A stretch of DNA of 8,099 bases from Bacteroidia bacterium (GTDB lineage: Bacteria; Bacteroidota; Bacteroidia; Cytophagales; Cyclobacteriaceae): positions 1 through 8,099 of the forward strand of contig JAENVX010000301.1 of the NCBI GenBank assembly GCA_016650355.1, given 5' to 3'. The position numbers were made by a program, and so were the translations under genes. Below, piece after piece: positions 1-7,468 of this stretch. Within the stretch, counting starts at the first letter, position 1, and every line of letters starts with the position of its first letter. The notes below the pieces were generated by a model. The model was not told where the DNA came from and ran no database searches. It saw nothing but the letters and a program-made list of their open reading frames with translations.

Positions 1-1164
1 ATGTTATTTGTCAGTTGCAAACAGGAATCTAATGATCAGGAATCGGCTAAGCAATGGTATAAAGGAAATCTTCATACCCATTCTTATTGGAGCGATGGAG
101 ATGAGTTCCCAGAAGTGGTAATGGATTGGTATAAAACCAACGGATACCAGTTTGTGGCCTTATCGGATCACAATACTTTAGCAGAAGGGGACAAATGGAA
201 GACTATTTCAGAAGATTCTACCTATCAAAATGCATTTAAAAACTATTTAGACAAGTATGGTTCATCGTGGGTTAGCTATAGGAAAGATTCAGGAAGAATT
301 GAAGTTAAGCTAAAGACTTTGCAGGAGTATGCCACTCGATTTGAAGAAAAAGAAAAGTTTCTAATCATTCAATCGGAAGAAATATCCGACCGTTTTGAGA
401 ATAAGCCTCTGCACATGAATGCCACCAACATTCAAACTAAAATTGAACCTCAGGGTGGCAACAGTGTTTCAGAAGTATTGCAACATAACATCGATGAGGT
501 AACTCACCAGCGTGAAGTAACAGGCAGGCCAATGATTCCTCACATCAACCATCCCAATTTTTATTATGCCATAAGTCTGGAAGATATGATTGCCCTTAAG
601 GGCGAAAGATTCTTTGAGGTTTATAACGGTCACCCGCAAGTACACAACTCGGGAGATTCAATTCATATATCAACAGAAGAAATGTGGGACCTAATTAATA
701 TCGCGTATTTAAAGAATAGCAAAGCGTTGATGTACGGCCTTGCTACGGACGACTCTCATAATTATCATAGAATGGGCAGCAAGTGGAGCAACGCAGGGAG
801 AGGATGGATTATGGTGTTGGCAGACTCACTCTCGCCAGCATCTTTGATCACAGCCATGGAGGCCGGTGAATTTTATGCAACAAGTGGAGTATTGCTTAAC
901 CGATTGAAATTTGATGATCAGGAATTGAGCGTTGAGGTGAAGTCTGAGCAGGGCATTGATTACAAAATATCTTTTATAGGTTGTAGAAAAGGGAAGTCCA
1001 GTCCGGAAGAGTTTGCGACAGAGGTAGGAACTTCGGCAAACTTTAAATTAACTGAAGATATACTGTACGTAAGGTGTAGAATAACTTCATCCAAGCTGCA
1101 TAGCAATCCTATCGAAGATTTACTGTATGAAATGGCATGGACACAACCTGTTGTTATAAAGTGA
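1..1164 (+). CDS. PHP-domain metal-dependent phosphoesterase, probable lipoprotein (5' end missing)
   Basis: Seen: the reading frame is open from base 1 to a TGA at 1162-1164. Numbering from the first ATG, the PHP metal-ligand pattern is present in order: HTH at 25-27 followed by D32, DH at 56-57, EE at 126-127, H138, HINH at 181-184, and DDSH at 250-253. Known: PHP proteins bind two or three divalent metals and hydrolyse phosphoesters; this is the stand-alone type, not the polymerase-fused type. The residues FVSC at 3-6 look like a lipobox, but only five residues precede the Cys, too few for a signal peptide, so the real start is almost certainly upstream and the ATG at base 1 is internal. 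The mature protein would then be a lipid-anchored, periplasm- or surface-facing enzyme. Substrate cannot be told from the sequence. The C-terminal ~90 residues (from about 300) look like a small beta-rich extension. The next gene follows 42 bases later on the same strand. Confidence 0.85.
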   Translation: MLFVSCKQESNDQESAKQWYKGNLHTHSYWSDGDEFPEVVMDWYKTNGYQFVALSDHNTLAEGDKWKTISEDSTYQNAFKNYLDKYGSSWVSYRKDSGRIEVKLKTLQEYATRFEEKEKFLIIQSEEISDRFENKPLHMNATNIQTKIEPQGGNSVSEVLQHNIDEVTHQREVTGRPMIPHINHPNFYYAISLEDMIALKGERFFEVYNGHPQVHNSGDSIHISTEEMWDLINIAYLKNSKALMYGLATDDSHNYHRMGSKWSNAGRGWIMVLADSLSPASLITAMEAGEFYATSGVLLNRLKFDDQELSVEVKSEQGIDYKISFIGCRKGKSSPEEFATEVGTSANFKLTEDILYVRCRITSSKLHSNPIEDLLYEMAWTQPVVIK

Positions 1165-1206
1165 GTTGAAATACTGATACCTTAAATTGATAAATTCATT
1201 CACTTA

Positions 1207-1925
1207 ATGAAATTAGAAAAAACAATATTCGACAGAAGCTACTTATACTTTGCAGGTTTCTTTTTGTTTGTCCTAGTTGCCTTTTGGTTGACCTACTTCA
1301 CAAGACTTTTTGAACAGGAGAGTTACCGTATCCATCTGCACGGGTTCACGCTTTTCATTTGGTGCATGATGTTGATTGTGCAACCTTACTTAATCCGAAC
1401 CAGGCAAAATATCTGGCATACGAGAATCGGAAAATTCTCTTACGTGCTTGTGCCGTTATTGATAATAACTACTGTAGATCTTTTACATTTTAGATTAGGT
1501 CAAAATCCTTTAGGGACGATGGATTTTTACTTCACCGCCCTTGTATTAAATGCGTTGGTAGGATTTATAATTCTTTATGGCCTTGCTATCTATAATCGAA
1601 AAAGATCTGGTATTCATGCCCGATACATGGTGAGCACTGTGTTCCTATTTATTACTCCGTAACGGACAGAATTATTTCCATCTTTTTCCCTTCTATGCTA
1701 AAGTATTTTCCAGCTATTGAAGGAACCCCTATTGTGGCTGTTTTTGGATTTCTTCTGGCAGACATTATGCTAATAGGACTTTGCGTTTGGGATTGGCACT
1801 CGCACAGGAAGTTTAATGCATTCCCGATTGCGCTGGTCATTTTACTTCTATACCATTATTCCGTTTTGTATTTTTACAAATACGACTTTTGGAAATCATT
1901 TAGTGTTTGGTTTGCTGGTCAATAA
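1207..1925 (+). pseudogene. Six-helix uncharacterised membrane protein, broken by a single-base frameshift
   Basis: Seen: the frame from ATG 1207 stops at TAA 1660-1662 after 151 residues. The protein clearly continues in the frame one base back, from about 1660 to TAA 1923-1925. Adding one base after 1659 turns the stop into a continuous reading through ITPVTDRII and gives about 239 residues. Predicted membrane helices lie near residues 12-31, 46-63, 77-94 and 107-129 in the first part, with two more in the second part (about 1710-1776 and 1821-1881). Histidines at 43, 45 and 71 and the HARYM segment near 137-141 resemble an uncharacterised membrane family with HG...QP.LI...H.R.G and H.R.M motifs; this is recalled from family style, not searched. 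Function unknown. No slippery heptamer is visible at the site, so programmed shifting is unlikely; a real one-base deletion or a sequencing error are the alternatives. It follows the PHP gene on the same strand and is convergent with the endonuclease III gene. Confidence 0.8.
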
Positions 1926-1937
1926 GTTCCCCTGCGA

Positions 1938-2573
1938 TCAAAGAATATTCGTATTGTAGTGATTACACACTTTACTCATAATACATTCCGGACATTTTGG
2001 ATTAGTGGGCCTGCATATTTCTCTGCCTAAAAATGAAATTGCCATTCCCGCCTCACCCCAATCTTTTGAATCCAGCACTTCCATCATTTGCTTTTCCAAT
2101 TTCTTGGGATCGGTGCCGGTGGCTAAGCCCAGGCGTGGAGCTACGCGCACCACGTGAAGGTCCACAATAATGCCTTCAGCTTTAACTCCCATTTCTCTCA
2201 TGATCACATTAGCAGACTTTCTCCCGATACCCGGTAATTGTGTTAGTCCATCGAGTGTAGAAGGAATGTTTTTGTCCTCTTTGATTTGCGCAGCAATCTC
2301 CAGCAACCAGGCAGTTTTTTTTCTTGAGCTTCTCACCTTTTGCACGTAAGGGAAAAGGGATTCAGCATCAGCATCCGAAAGCGATTTCATGTCTGGAAAT
2401 GCATTGAAGAGTTCTGGAGCAATTTTGTTAATGTTACGATCGGAATCCTGAGCCGACAGCACCACCATAACCAATAATTCATAAGGTCGATGATGATGAT
2501 CCAATGGATGTTGTTTGCCTTTGTACTTTTTAATCAGCGGCTGGATTTCTTTTTTCCAATTGAGGGTAGCCAT
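1938..2573 (-). CDS. nth: Endonuclease III (base-excision repair DNA glycosylase/AP lyase)
   Basis: Role, from family knowledge: removes oxidised pyrimidines from DNA and nicks the resulting abasic site, in the cytoplasm. Seen: 211 residues, the usual length. The N-terminal half carries the LSAQD stretch at 39-43, equivalent to LSAQ(T) of the family. The helix-hairpin-helix reads LPGIGRKSANV at 113-123 and contains the Schiff-base lysine K119. The catalytic aspartate is D138 in VDLHVVRV. The [4Fe-4S] ligands are C187, C194, C197 and C203 with the canonical 6-2-5 spacing. All catalytic and cluster residues are present, so it should be active. The ATG at 2573 gives the expected N-terminus with no obvious Shine-Dalgarno. 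A DHHHRP run at 25-30 lies just before the core fold. It ends 12 bases from the convergent frameshifted membrane gene and is divergent from the BNR gene. A MutY identity is unlikely because the C-terminal MutT-like domain is absent. Confidence 0.95.
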   Translation of the reverse strand: MATLNWKKEIQPLIKKYKGKQHPLDHHHRPYELLVMVVLSAQDSDRNINKIAPELFNAFPDMKSLSDADAESLFPYVQKVRSSRKKTAWLLEIAAQIKEDKNIPSTLDGLTQLPGIGRKSANVIMREMGVKAEGIIVDLHVVRVAPRLGLATGTDPKKLEKQMMEVLDSKDWGEAGMAISFLGREICRPTNPKCPECIMSKVCNHYNTNIL

Positions 2574-2717
2574 AAGTGTGCGTTTGTTGATTAAAGATAA
2601 GTATTTTCAATTTATAGAATAGCTGCTTGCGGTTGATCGCACAGGCATTAATCATCCTGCTACCAACTAAAGTGATTGCACTTATATCCATTAATAGACC
2701 GTAGCTATATTAATTCA

Positions 2718-2748
2718 TTTTTTGATACCTCTTTTTTTTGTAATTCTG
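2718..2748 (+). promoter_or_regulatory. Possible Bacteroidota-type promoter ahead of the truncated BNR gene
   Basis: A TTTG ends at 2724, and after a 16-base gap TAATTCTG lies at 2741-2748. This is one mismatch from the TAnnTTTG -7 box known in Bacteroidota; the upstream TTTG would be the -33 box. Transcription would start around 2753-2756, about 17 bases before the ATG at 2772. The spacing is a little short and the region is T-rich, so a chance match is possible. Confidence 0.35.
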
Positions 2749-2771
2749 ATTTCTAATTAAAACAAGAGCAA

Positions 2772-3377
2772 ATGCGCCTGTTATTTTTTCTCCTTTCCCT
2801 TATTGTTAGCCTTGGCTTACAAGCCCAAAAGAAAAGTTCAACTCCATCTGCCCCAACTTCCTCATTCGATCAATCTCTGTATGAAGGAATAAGCTGGAGA
2901 GAAGTGGGCCCATTCAGAGGCGGGCGATCAAGCACGGTAACAGGTGTATCAGGAAATCAAAACCTCTACTACTTTGGTGCTGTGGGTGGAGGCGTGTGGA
3001 AAACAGAGGACGCAGGCCAGCCCTGGTCCAACATCACCGACAATTATTTTGGCAGAACCGTTGGAGCGGTAGCCGTGGCGGAAAGTGACCCAAACGTAAT
3101 CTATGCCGGAGAGGGAGAACAAACATTGCGCAACAATGTGTCATCCGGATGGGGTGTTTGGAAATCAACGGATGCTGGTTCCACCTGGAAACATATAGGA
3201 TTGACAGATTCAAGACACATCTCGCGGATAAGGATTCATCCAAAAAACCCAGATATAGTTTATGTGGCTGCTATCGGAAATTTGTGGAAGCCAAATGAAA
3301 TGCGTGGTGTAGCTACCTCGATGCTCACTACCATTACTACGTATCAGTTGATGGGTTATTCCATGTTGAAATTTTAG
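2772..3377 (+). pseudogene. VPS10/BNR-repeat exported protein, N-terminal remnant only
   Basis: Seen: 201 residues beginning with a clear signal peptide (hydrophobic 3-16, likely cut after the AQ at 18-19), then WREVGPFRGGRS at 42-53 and two Asp-box (BNR) blades: KTEDAGQPW at 77-85 and STDAGSTW at 132-139. Known: proteins of this exported sortilin/VPS10-like 'glycosyl hydrolase' group in Bacteroidota usually run to about 1000 residues and form seven- to ten-bladed propellers. Family-like sequence holds up to AAIGNLWKPNEMRGV at 166-180, where the next expected residues would be a third Asp box. Instead the frame runs through 21 unrelated residues to a stop at 3375-3377. The product would be a propeller fragment of about two to three blades, unlikely to fold. 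I read it as a remnant left by a deletion or rearrangement with its junction near 3309-3313. Biochemical role of the family is poorly known; the repeats suggest ligand or glycan binding. Confidence 0.8.
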
Positions 3378-3388
3378 GAGCTGACTAG
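3314..3388 (+). other. Possible 3'-end remnant of an unidentified gene, fused behind the BNR fragment
   Basis: Starting just after the point where BNR homology ends, a different plus frame is open for 24 codons to TAG 3386-3388. Its translation includes HYHYYVSVDGLFHVEILG, which looks more like a real protein C-terminus (aromatic and alternating hydrophobic residues) than the low-complexity SMLTTITTYQL reading of the BNR frame. It ends 23 bases before the start of the TIM-barrel gene, the spacing expected for an upstream operon partner. I do not recognise the family. The segment is short, so a chance open frame cannot be excluded. Confidence 0.35.
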
Positions 3389-3411
3389 CATTAGTATTAA
3401 ATCGATAAACG

Positions 3412-4332
3412 ATGATTACCAGAAGACAATTTGTGGCTGCAACAACATCACTTGGGGCTGGCATGGCATTAAATTCACTGGAAAGTTTTGCGAAACCAGT
3501 TTTGCGAAGTATTCCTGAACCGAATTATTCGCTACTTCTATTGGCTACCAACTGGGGCTTTGATGGAAGTTGGGAAGAGTTTGCCACAAAGGTAAAGGCT
3601 GCTGGATATGATGGTGTAGAGGTATGGTTTCCGGGTGAAGAGAAAAATCGTAATGAGTTTTTTGCAGCCATGCAAAAACACAATCTTCAGTATGGGTTTT
3701 TAGTGGCTGGATCGGACAAAGATCCATCAAAGCATGCGGAGCAATTTAAACTATCGTTGCGCGCTGCGGTGAAAGTAAAGCCGTTGTACATCAACTGTCA
3801 TTCGGGAAAAGATTTTTTTACATATGAGGACAACAAAAAAATTATTGATTTTAGTTATGAGGTAGCAAACGAAAGTAGTGTACCTGTTTATCACGAAACA
3901 CATCGTGGTAGAATGCTTTACTCAACACCAATCACGTGCAACTTTATTGAATCAACTCCTGCTTTGCGTCTTACGCTCGATATTTCACATTGGTGCAATG
4001 TGCATGAATCATTGTTGGCCGATCAGCAAGAAGCTGTTGCGTTAGCCTTGAGCAGAACGGACCATATTCATGCTCGGATTGGTCATGCCGAAGGGCCACA
4101 AGTGAATGACCCAAGAGCACCCGAATGGGATGATGCTGTAAAGGCTCACTTTGGCTGGTGGGATATGGTGGTAGCACAAAAAAGAAAAGAAGGACAGCGT
4201 CTAACTATTCTCACGGAGTTTGGTCCGGCTAATTACATGCTCACGTTGCCATACACTCGTCAACCGGTTGCTGATCAATGGGCAATTAACGTTCACATGA
4301 TGGAGGTGTGCAGGAAACGGTATGGCAATTGA
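3412..4332 (+). CDS. Tat-exported sugar phosphate isomerase/epimerase-like TIM barrel protein
   Basis: Seen: 306 residues. The N-terminus TRRQF at 3-7 followed by an Ala/Gly-rich hydrophobic stretch and SFAKP near 25-29 is a twin-arginine signal, cut near A27, so the folded protein is exported with its metal bound. The mature part is an AP-endonuclease-2/xylose-isomerase-like barrel: GYDGVEVW at 65-72 on an early strand, NCHSGKD at 128-134, HETHRGR at 161-167, LDISHW at 189-194, HIHARIGH at 218-225 and LTEFGP at 267-272. Likely metal ligands are E162, D190, H220 and E269, with H193 nearby; all are present. Known: members isomerise or epimerise sugars or inositols or act on keto-sugars, and exported copies are common in Bacteroidota. 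The exact substrate is not readable. It lies 23 bases after the end of the possible 3' remnant and may now depend on transcription from the BNR promoter. Convergent with the DJ-1/PfpI gene. Confidence 0.85.
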   Translation: MITRRQFVAATTSLGAGMALNSLESFAKPVLRSIPEPNYSLLLLATNWGFDGSWEEFATKVKAAGYDGVEVWFPGEEKNRNEFFAAMQKHNLQYGFLVAGSDKDPSKHAEQFKLSLRAAVKVKPLYINCHSGKDFFTYEDNKKIIDFSYEVANESSVPVYHETHRGRMLYSTPITCNFIESTPALRLTLDISHWCNVHESLLADQQEAVALALSRTDHIHARIGHAEGPQVNDPRAPEWDDAVKAHFGWWDMVVAQKRKEGQRLTILTEFGPANYMLTLPYTRQPVADQWAINVHMMEVCRKRYGN

Positions 4333-4336
4333 TCAT

Positions 4337-4353
4337 AGAATTTATCAAATTCT
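4337..4353. terminator. Short AT-rich hairpin between convergent genes
   Basis: AGAATTT at 4337-4343 and AAATTCT at 4347-4353 form a perfect 7-bp stem with a three-base loop, in the 40-base gap between two convergent stop codons. The stem is AT-rich and has no adjoining T-run on either strand, so it is at best a weak bidirectional terminator. Confidence 0.3.
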
Positions 4354-4372
4354 GAAAAGCGATCATCCTTAT

Positions 4373-4933
4373 TTATCTATTTAAACAATCGAAGACAAGT
4401 CTGTAAAACTCTGGATGAGATTGCCATGTTTTACCCGTAACAATTTTTCCATCTTGCACCGCTTCGTCAGCAGATACGTAGTTGCCACCGCACGACTCAA
4501 CTTCGAATTTCACATGCTCATAGCAGGTAATCTTTTTATCTTTCACTAAACCAGCCGTAACCAGAATTTGAATGCCATGGCAGATGGCGAAAATGAATTT
4601 ACCAGCCTTGCTAAATTGTTGAACGATCTCGATTACCCGGGCATTGTTGCGTAAATATTCGGGTGCCCTTCCGCCAATTAATAGTACAGCTTCATAATCT
4701 GCTGTCGTTACGTCATCAAATGAGATATCAGATTCCACCTGGTAACCCTTGCTTTCTTTATAGGTATCCCAACCTGGCTCGAACTCATGAATAACAAGGT
4801 TCAACCTTTTCACAGATGTTGATGCAATAACGGTTTTGTATCCAGCTTCCTGCAAGCGATGCATCGCGTATAGTGTCTCGTAACTTTCACCGGCATCACC
4901 GGTTACAATGAGAATTTTGGAATTTGTTTTCAT
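4373..4933 (-). CDS. DJ-1/PfpI family protein (class I glutamine amidotransferase-like fold)
   Basis: Seen: 186 residues, the normal size for a single-domain member. The nucleophile elbow is AICHG at 116-120, giving C118 and H119. The conserved acid that polarises the Cys is E16 in GDAGESYE, which aligns with the acidic residue of archaeal PfpI when the following HRL..AG...IAS segment (25-39) is lined up. LLIGGRAPEYLR at 84-95 is the family's GGRAPE turn. Known: relatives are proteases or chaperones (PfpI, Hsp31), glyoxalases or deglycases, and redox-stress proteins; sequence alone does not separate these. No signal peptide, so cytoplasmic. The start at 4933 lies 50 bases after the stop of the S9 peptidase gene on the same strand, suggesting co-transcription, and I found no convincing promoter in that gap. 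The closer match to PfpI than to DJ-1 is a judgement by eye. Confidence 0.88.
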   Translation of the reverse strand: MKTNSKILIVTGDAGESYETLYAMHRLQEAGYKTVIASTSVKRLNLVIHEFEPGWDTYKESKGYQVESDISFDDVTTADYEAVLLIGGRAPEYLRNNARVIEIVQQFSKAGKFIFAICHGIQILVTAGLVKDKKITCYEHVKFEVESCGGNYVSADEAVQDGKIVTGKTWQSHPEFYRLVFDCLNR

Positions 4934-4983
4934 GTTGTAAAGTTAATAGATCAAGTAAACTTTGAGTTTCAATTTTAATTTGC

Positions 4984-7359
4984 CTATTTCTTAAGATTCT
5001 CTTCAAACAATTTGAAAATCCTTTTATACTCATCTGTCCAGCTGCTGGGCTCAACAAATCCATGGTTCTCCATAGGATAAGCCGCCACTTCCCAATTATC
5101 TTTTCCTAATTCAATAAGGCGCTGTTGTAAACGTACCACATCCTGAAAGTGGACATTTACGTCTACCATCCCGTGACATATCAATAGATTCCCTTTTAAA
5201 CCTTCTGCATAGTAGATAGGTGAACTTTTAGCGTAAGCGATGCTGTCCGCTGCTGGAATATTTAAAATATTAGAGGTGTATCCATGATTGTAATGCGCCC
5301 AATCTGTTACGGGACGAAGAGCAGCCCCTGCTGCAAAAACATCTGGAGTTGTAAACATTCCCATCAATGTTATGAAGCCCCCATACGATCCACCATAAAC
5401 TCCGATGCGTTTTGGATCGATGTTATATTTACTAACAAGCCAATTGGCGCCATCAACATTGTCGGTCAAATCTTTTCCACCCATAAAACGATAGATGCCC
5501 GTTCTCCAACCGCGACCATAACCTGCGCTTCCCCGGTAATCTAAATCGAGAACTGTATAGCCATTATCAGCTAATAAGTTGTGAAACATGTATTCACGGA
5601 AATAGCTGCTCCACCATTTGTGCGCATTTTGTAAATAGCCAGCTCCATGAACAAACACAACAGCTGCTCCATTTGGATTTGCTGGCTGATATACTCTTGT
5701 GTAAACATTGGCTCCATCCCGTGCTTTGAACGTAATTAGTTCAGGATCGCGCCAGGAATATGATTTGAATTCATCTGATAGGGATGAGGTGATTTGTAAT
5801 GGCTTGGCTCCGGTTTTATTTTCTTGGATGTAAAGCTCCCAGGGTTTGTTGCTATACGAATAGCGATAGGCAATCCATTTTTCGTCTGGCGACAAGGTTA
5901 CTTCATGTGCGCCTGTCATGGTAGTTAGTCTTTCTACTTTGCCACCTGTTACCGGTAATTTATAAAATTGTTTTTCTCCAGGATGAACTTCATTTGTAGT
6001 GATATAAAATGATTTCTTATCCAATGAAAGATCAACAGATTGCACCTCATACTTTCCTGAAGTGAGTGCTTGTTTCTTTGCTGATGCCAAATTAAATGTA
6101 TAAAGATGTGAGTAGCCAGACTCTTCCGATTGGAACCAAAGCGTGTTGTCATTCACCCACCCTAGGGAGTTCCCACCGAAGAATCCAATCCCCGGCCCAC
6201 CTATCCACGCATCATCGTGCTGACGGTCGATCAATTTTAGTTTTTGAGTAGGGACCTCCATTGACATTATCCATCGATCTTTGTTGTCTTGAGATCGAAT
6301 CACAATCGCGTTATTTTTTCCATCTGGCGACCATGTCAGACCTGACATGTTAACTGGTCGAGGTTCTGGTTTCACTTCTTTTCCTGTATTCCCCGTTGGC
6401 AGGTTATCGTCTTTAGTTCTCTTAGATGGATAATCATTTATGAATTCAGGAGCCTCAAAAATACCAATGATATCATTTGTCTTAACAGCCAGCACAGTAT
6501 CCATTACAATGTCATATACGAAAAACTCGGATGTATTTTGAGTTACTCCAACTTTCGTTCGGGTTTGAAGGTCCTCGGTAAAACCTGATTCAGTTACATA
6601 GCTTGGAACAATTGTGCTTTTTGGATTGGCATTCTTGGAAAGACGATAGGTGATATATTTCTGATCAGGACTTAATTGAATGTTATCAATATTTTTTTCG
6701 TCCAAGTAAATTTCTTTTGGTCGTTTCGGACGATCGGCTTTTTTTATTTTGTCTTCAGCCTTTCGAATATCACTACGTTGTTTTAGTACTTCGATGTATT
6801 CAAGTTGATCAGCTTTGAGCCATTTTTCTTGTTCGCTAAGTTTTGCAACTGGTTTTTTCGATCCTTTTTTAAAATCGGTCAGTTGGGAGAACATACCGCT
6901 GATAAGATCCCAGCTAAACAGATTACTATTAGCCACAAATAGAATTTTTCGTTCATCTTGTGAAAATGTTGCATTTGATTCCCGATCCAACGTATTCGTA
7001 ATTTGATTGATCTTTCCAGTGGTTACTTCTAGTAAGAAGAGGTCGCCATTTTTTTCATATATTTTTTTGGTATGTGTGCGATTATAAACTCCTGATGAGG
7101 AGGGCAAAGACCTTCTTGAGGCTGGGCTTACTTTTTGTGGAGTCTTATTTAAAAGCGAAATTGTATACAGTGAATCCCCTGAATTTTTCTCAGGATTCCA
7201 ATTAAAGTAAAGTTGTTTGCCATCTTCCGACCAGAATGGATCAGAAGGAGCTACACCTATCCATTTAGAATCGCGCATGATTTTTTCCACTGCTAACGGA
7301 GCAAGTTGCTGTGCTAGTCCATTGTAACTAATTAGGATAAACAGAATAATTTTCTTCAT
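4984..7359 (-). CDS. Exported S9 family serine peptidase (DPP-IV/prolyl oligopeptidase type)
   Basis: Seen: 791 residues. A short signal peptide (KK then hydrophobic 4-10, likely cut after LAQ at 15-17) sends it to the periplasm. Residues about 35-540 are the beta-propeller, with repeated PD(E/G/Q)K blade motifs (SPDQKY 230-235, SPDGK 344-348, SPDEKW 490-495) and a SEESGYSHLY segment at 411-420 resembling the SERDGW.HLY region of the family. The C-terminal alpha/beta-hydrolase has the triad S658 in GGSYGG, D733 in GMVDVNVH and H766 in MENHGF, plus HGAGY at 571-575 and DYRGSAGYGRGW at 607-618. All catalytic residues are intact. Known: these enzymes trim oligopeptides, often removing dipeptides after proline, and feed peptide uptake. 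A lysine/glutamate-rich helix at about 164-216 interrupts the propeller; I recall similar insertions in Bacteroidota relatives. Substrate preference is inferred. Leads a probable two-gene unit with the DJ-1/PfpI gene. Confidence 0.93.
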   Translation of the reverse strand: MKKIILFILISYNGLAQQLAPLAVEKIMRDSKWIGVAPSDPFWSEDGKQLYFNWNPEKNSGDSLYTISLLNKTPQKVSPASRRSLPSSSGVYNRTHTKKIYEKNGDLFLLEVTTGKINQITNTLDRESNATFSQDERKILFVANSNLFSWDLISGMFSQLTDFKKGSKKPVAKLSEQEKWLKADQLEYIEVLKQRSDIRKAEDKIKKADRPKRPKEIYLDEKNIDNIQLSPDQKYITYRLSKNANPKSTIVPSYVTESGFTEDLQTRTKVGVTQNTSEFFVYDIVMDTVLAVKTNDIIGIFEAPEFINDYPSKRTKDDNLPTGNTGKEVKPEPRPVNMSGLTWSPDGKNNAIVIRSQDNKDRWIMSMEVPTQKLKLIDRQHDDAWIGGPGIGFFGGNSLGWVNDNTLWFQSEESGYSHLYTFNLASAKKQALTSGKYEVQSVDLSLDKKSFYITTNEVHPGEKQFYKLPVTGGKVERLTTMTGAHEVTLSPDEKWIAYRYSYSNKPWELYIQENKTGAKPLQITSSLSDEFKSYSWRDPELITFKARDGANVYTRVYQPANPNGAAVVFVHGAGYLQNAHKWWSSYFREYMFHNLLADNGYTVLDLDYRGSAGYGRGWRTGIYRFMGGKDLTDNVDGANWLVSKYNIDPKRIGVYGGSYGGFITLMGMFTTPDVFAAGAALRPVTDWAHYNHGYTSNILNIPAADSIAYAKSSPIYYAEGLKGNLLICHGMVDVNVHFQDVVRLQQRLIELGKDNWEVAAYPMENHGFVEPSSWTDEYKRIFKLFEENLKK

Positions 7360-7468
7360 ATGAAAATGCTTAGAACCTTAAAAATAGTGATTAATGAAAA
7401 GCTGTCTCCTAACTTTTTATAAAAGGAATAACTAGAGGATCAGATGTCTTGATCTTTAAGCAAGAGAG

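Noticed and set aside
1657..1664. Programmed -1 ribosomal frameshift in the membrane protein gene
   Set aside because: No X XXY YYZ slippery heptamer, no A-run and no obvious downstream stem; a plain one-base loss explains it better.
1652..1840. Minus-strand open frame of 62 codons across the frameshift zone
   Set aside because: It lies antisense to the second half of the membrane protein, has no family resemblance, and the plus-strand reading gives coherent membrane helices.
2670..2683. Inverted repeat AAGTG-ATTG-CACTT in the divergent spacer between endonuclease III and the BNR gene
   Set aside because: A five-base stem is expected by chance in AT-rich DNA and no second copy was seen nearby; not enough to call an operator.
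3210..3464. Minus-strand open frame of 84 codons over the BNR junction
   Set aside because: Its translation is compositionally odd (rich in H, S and N) with no domain, and it overlaps the start of the TIM-barrel gene.
5284..5544. Plus-strand open frame of 86 codons inside the S9 peptidase
   Set aside because: Antisense to the catalytic domain of the peptidase; Cys/Ile-rich shadow reading with no recognisable motif.
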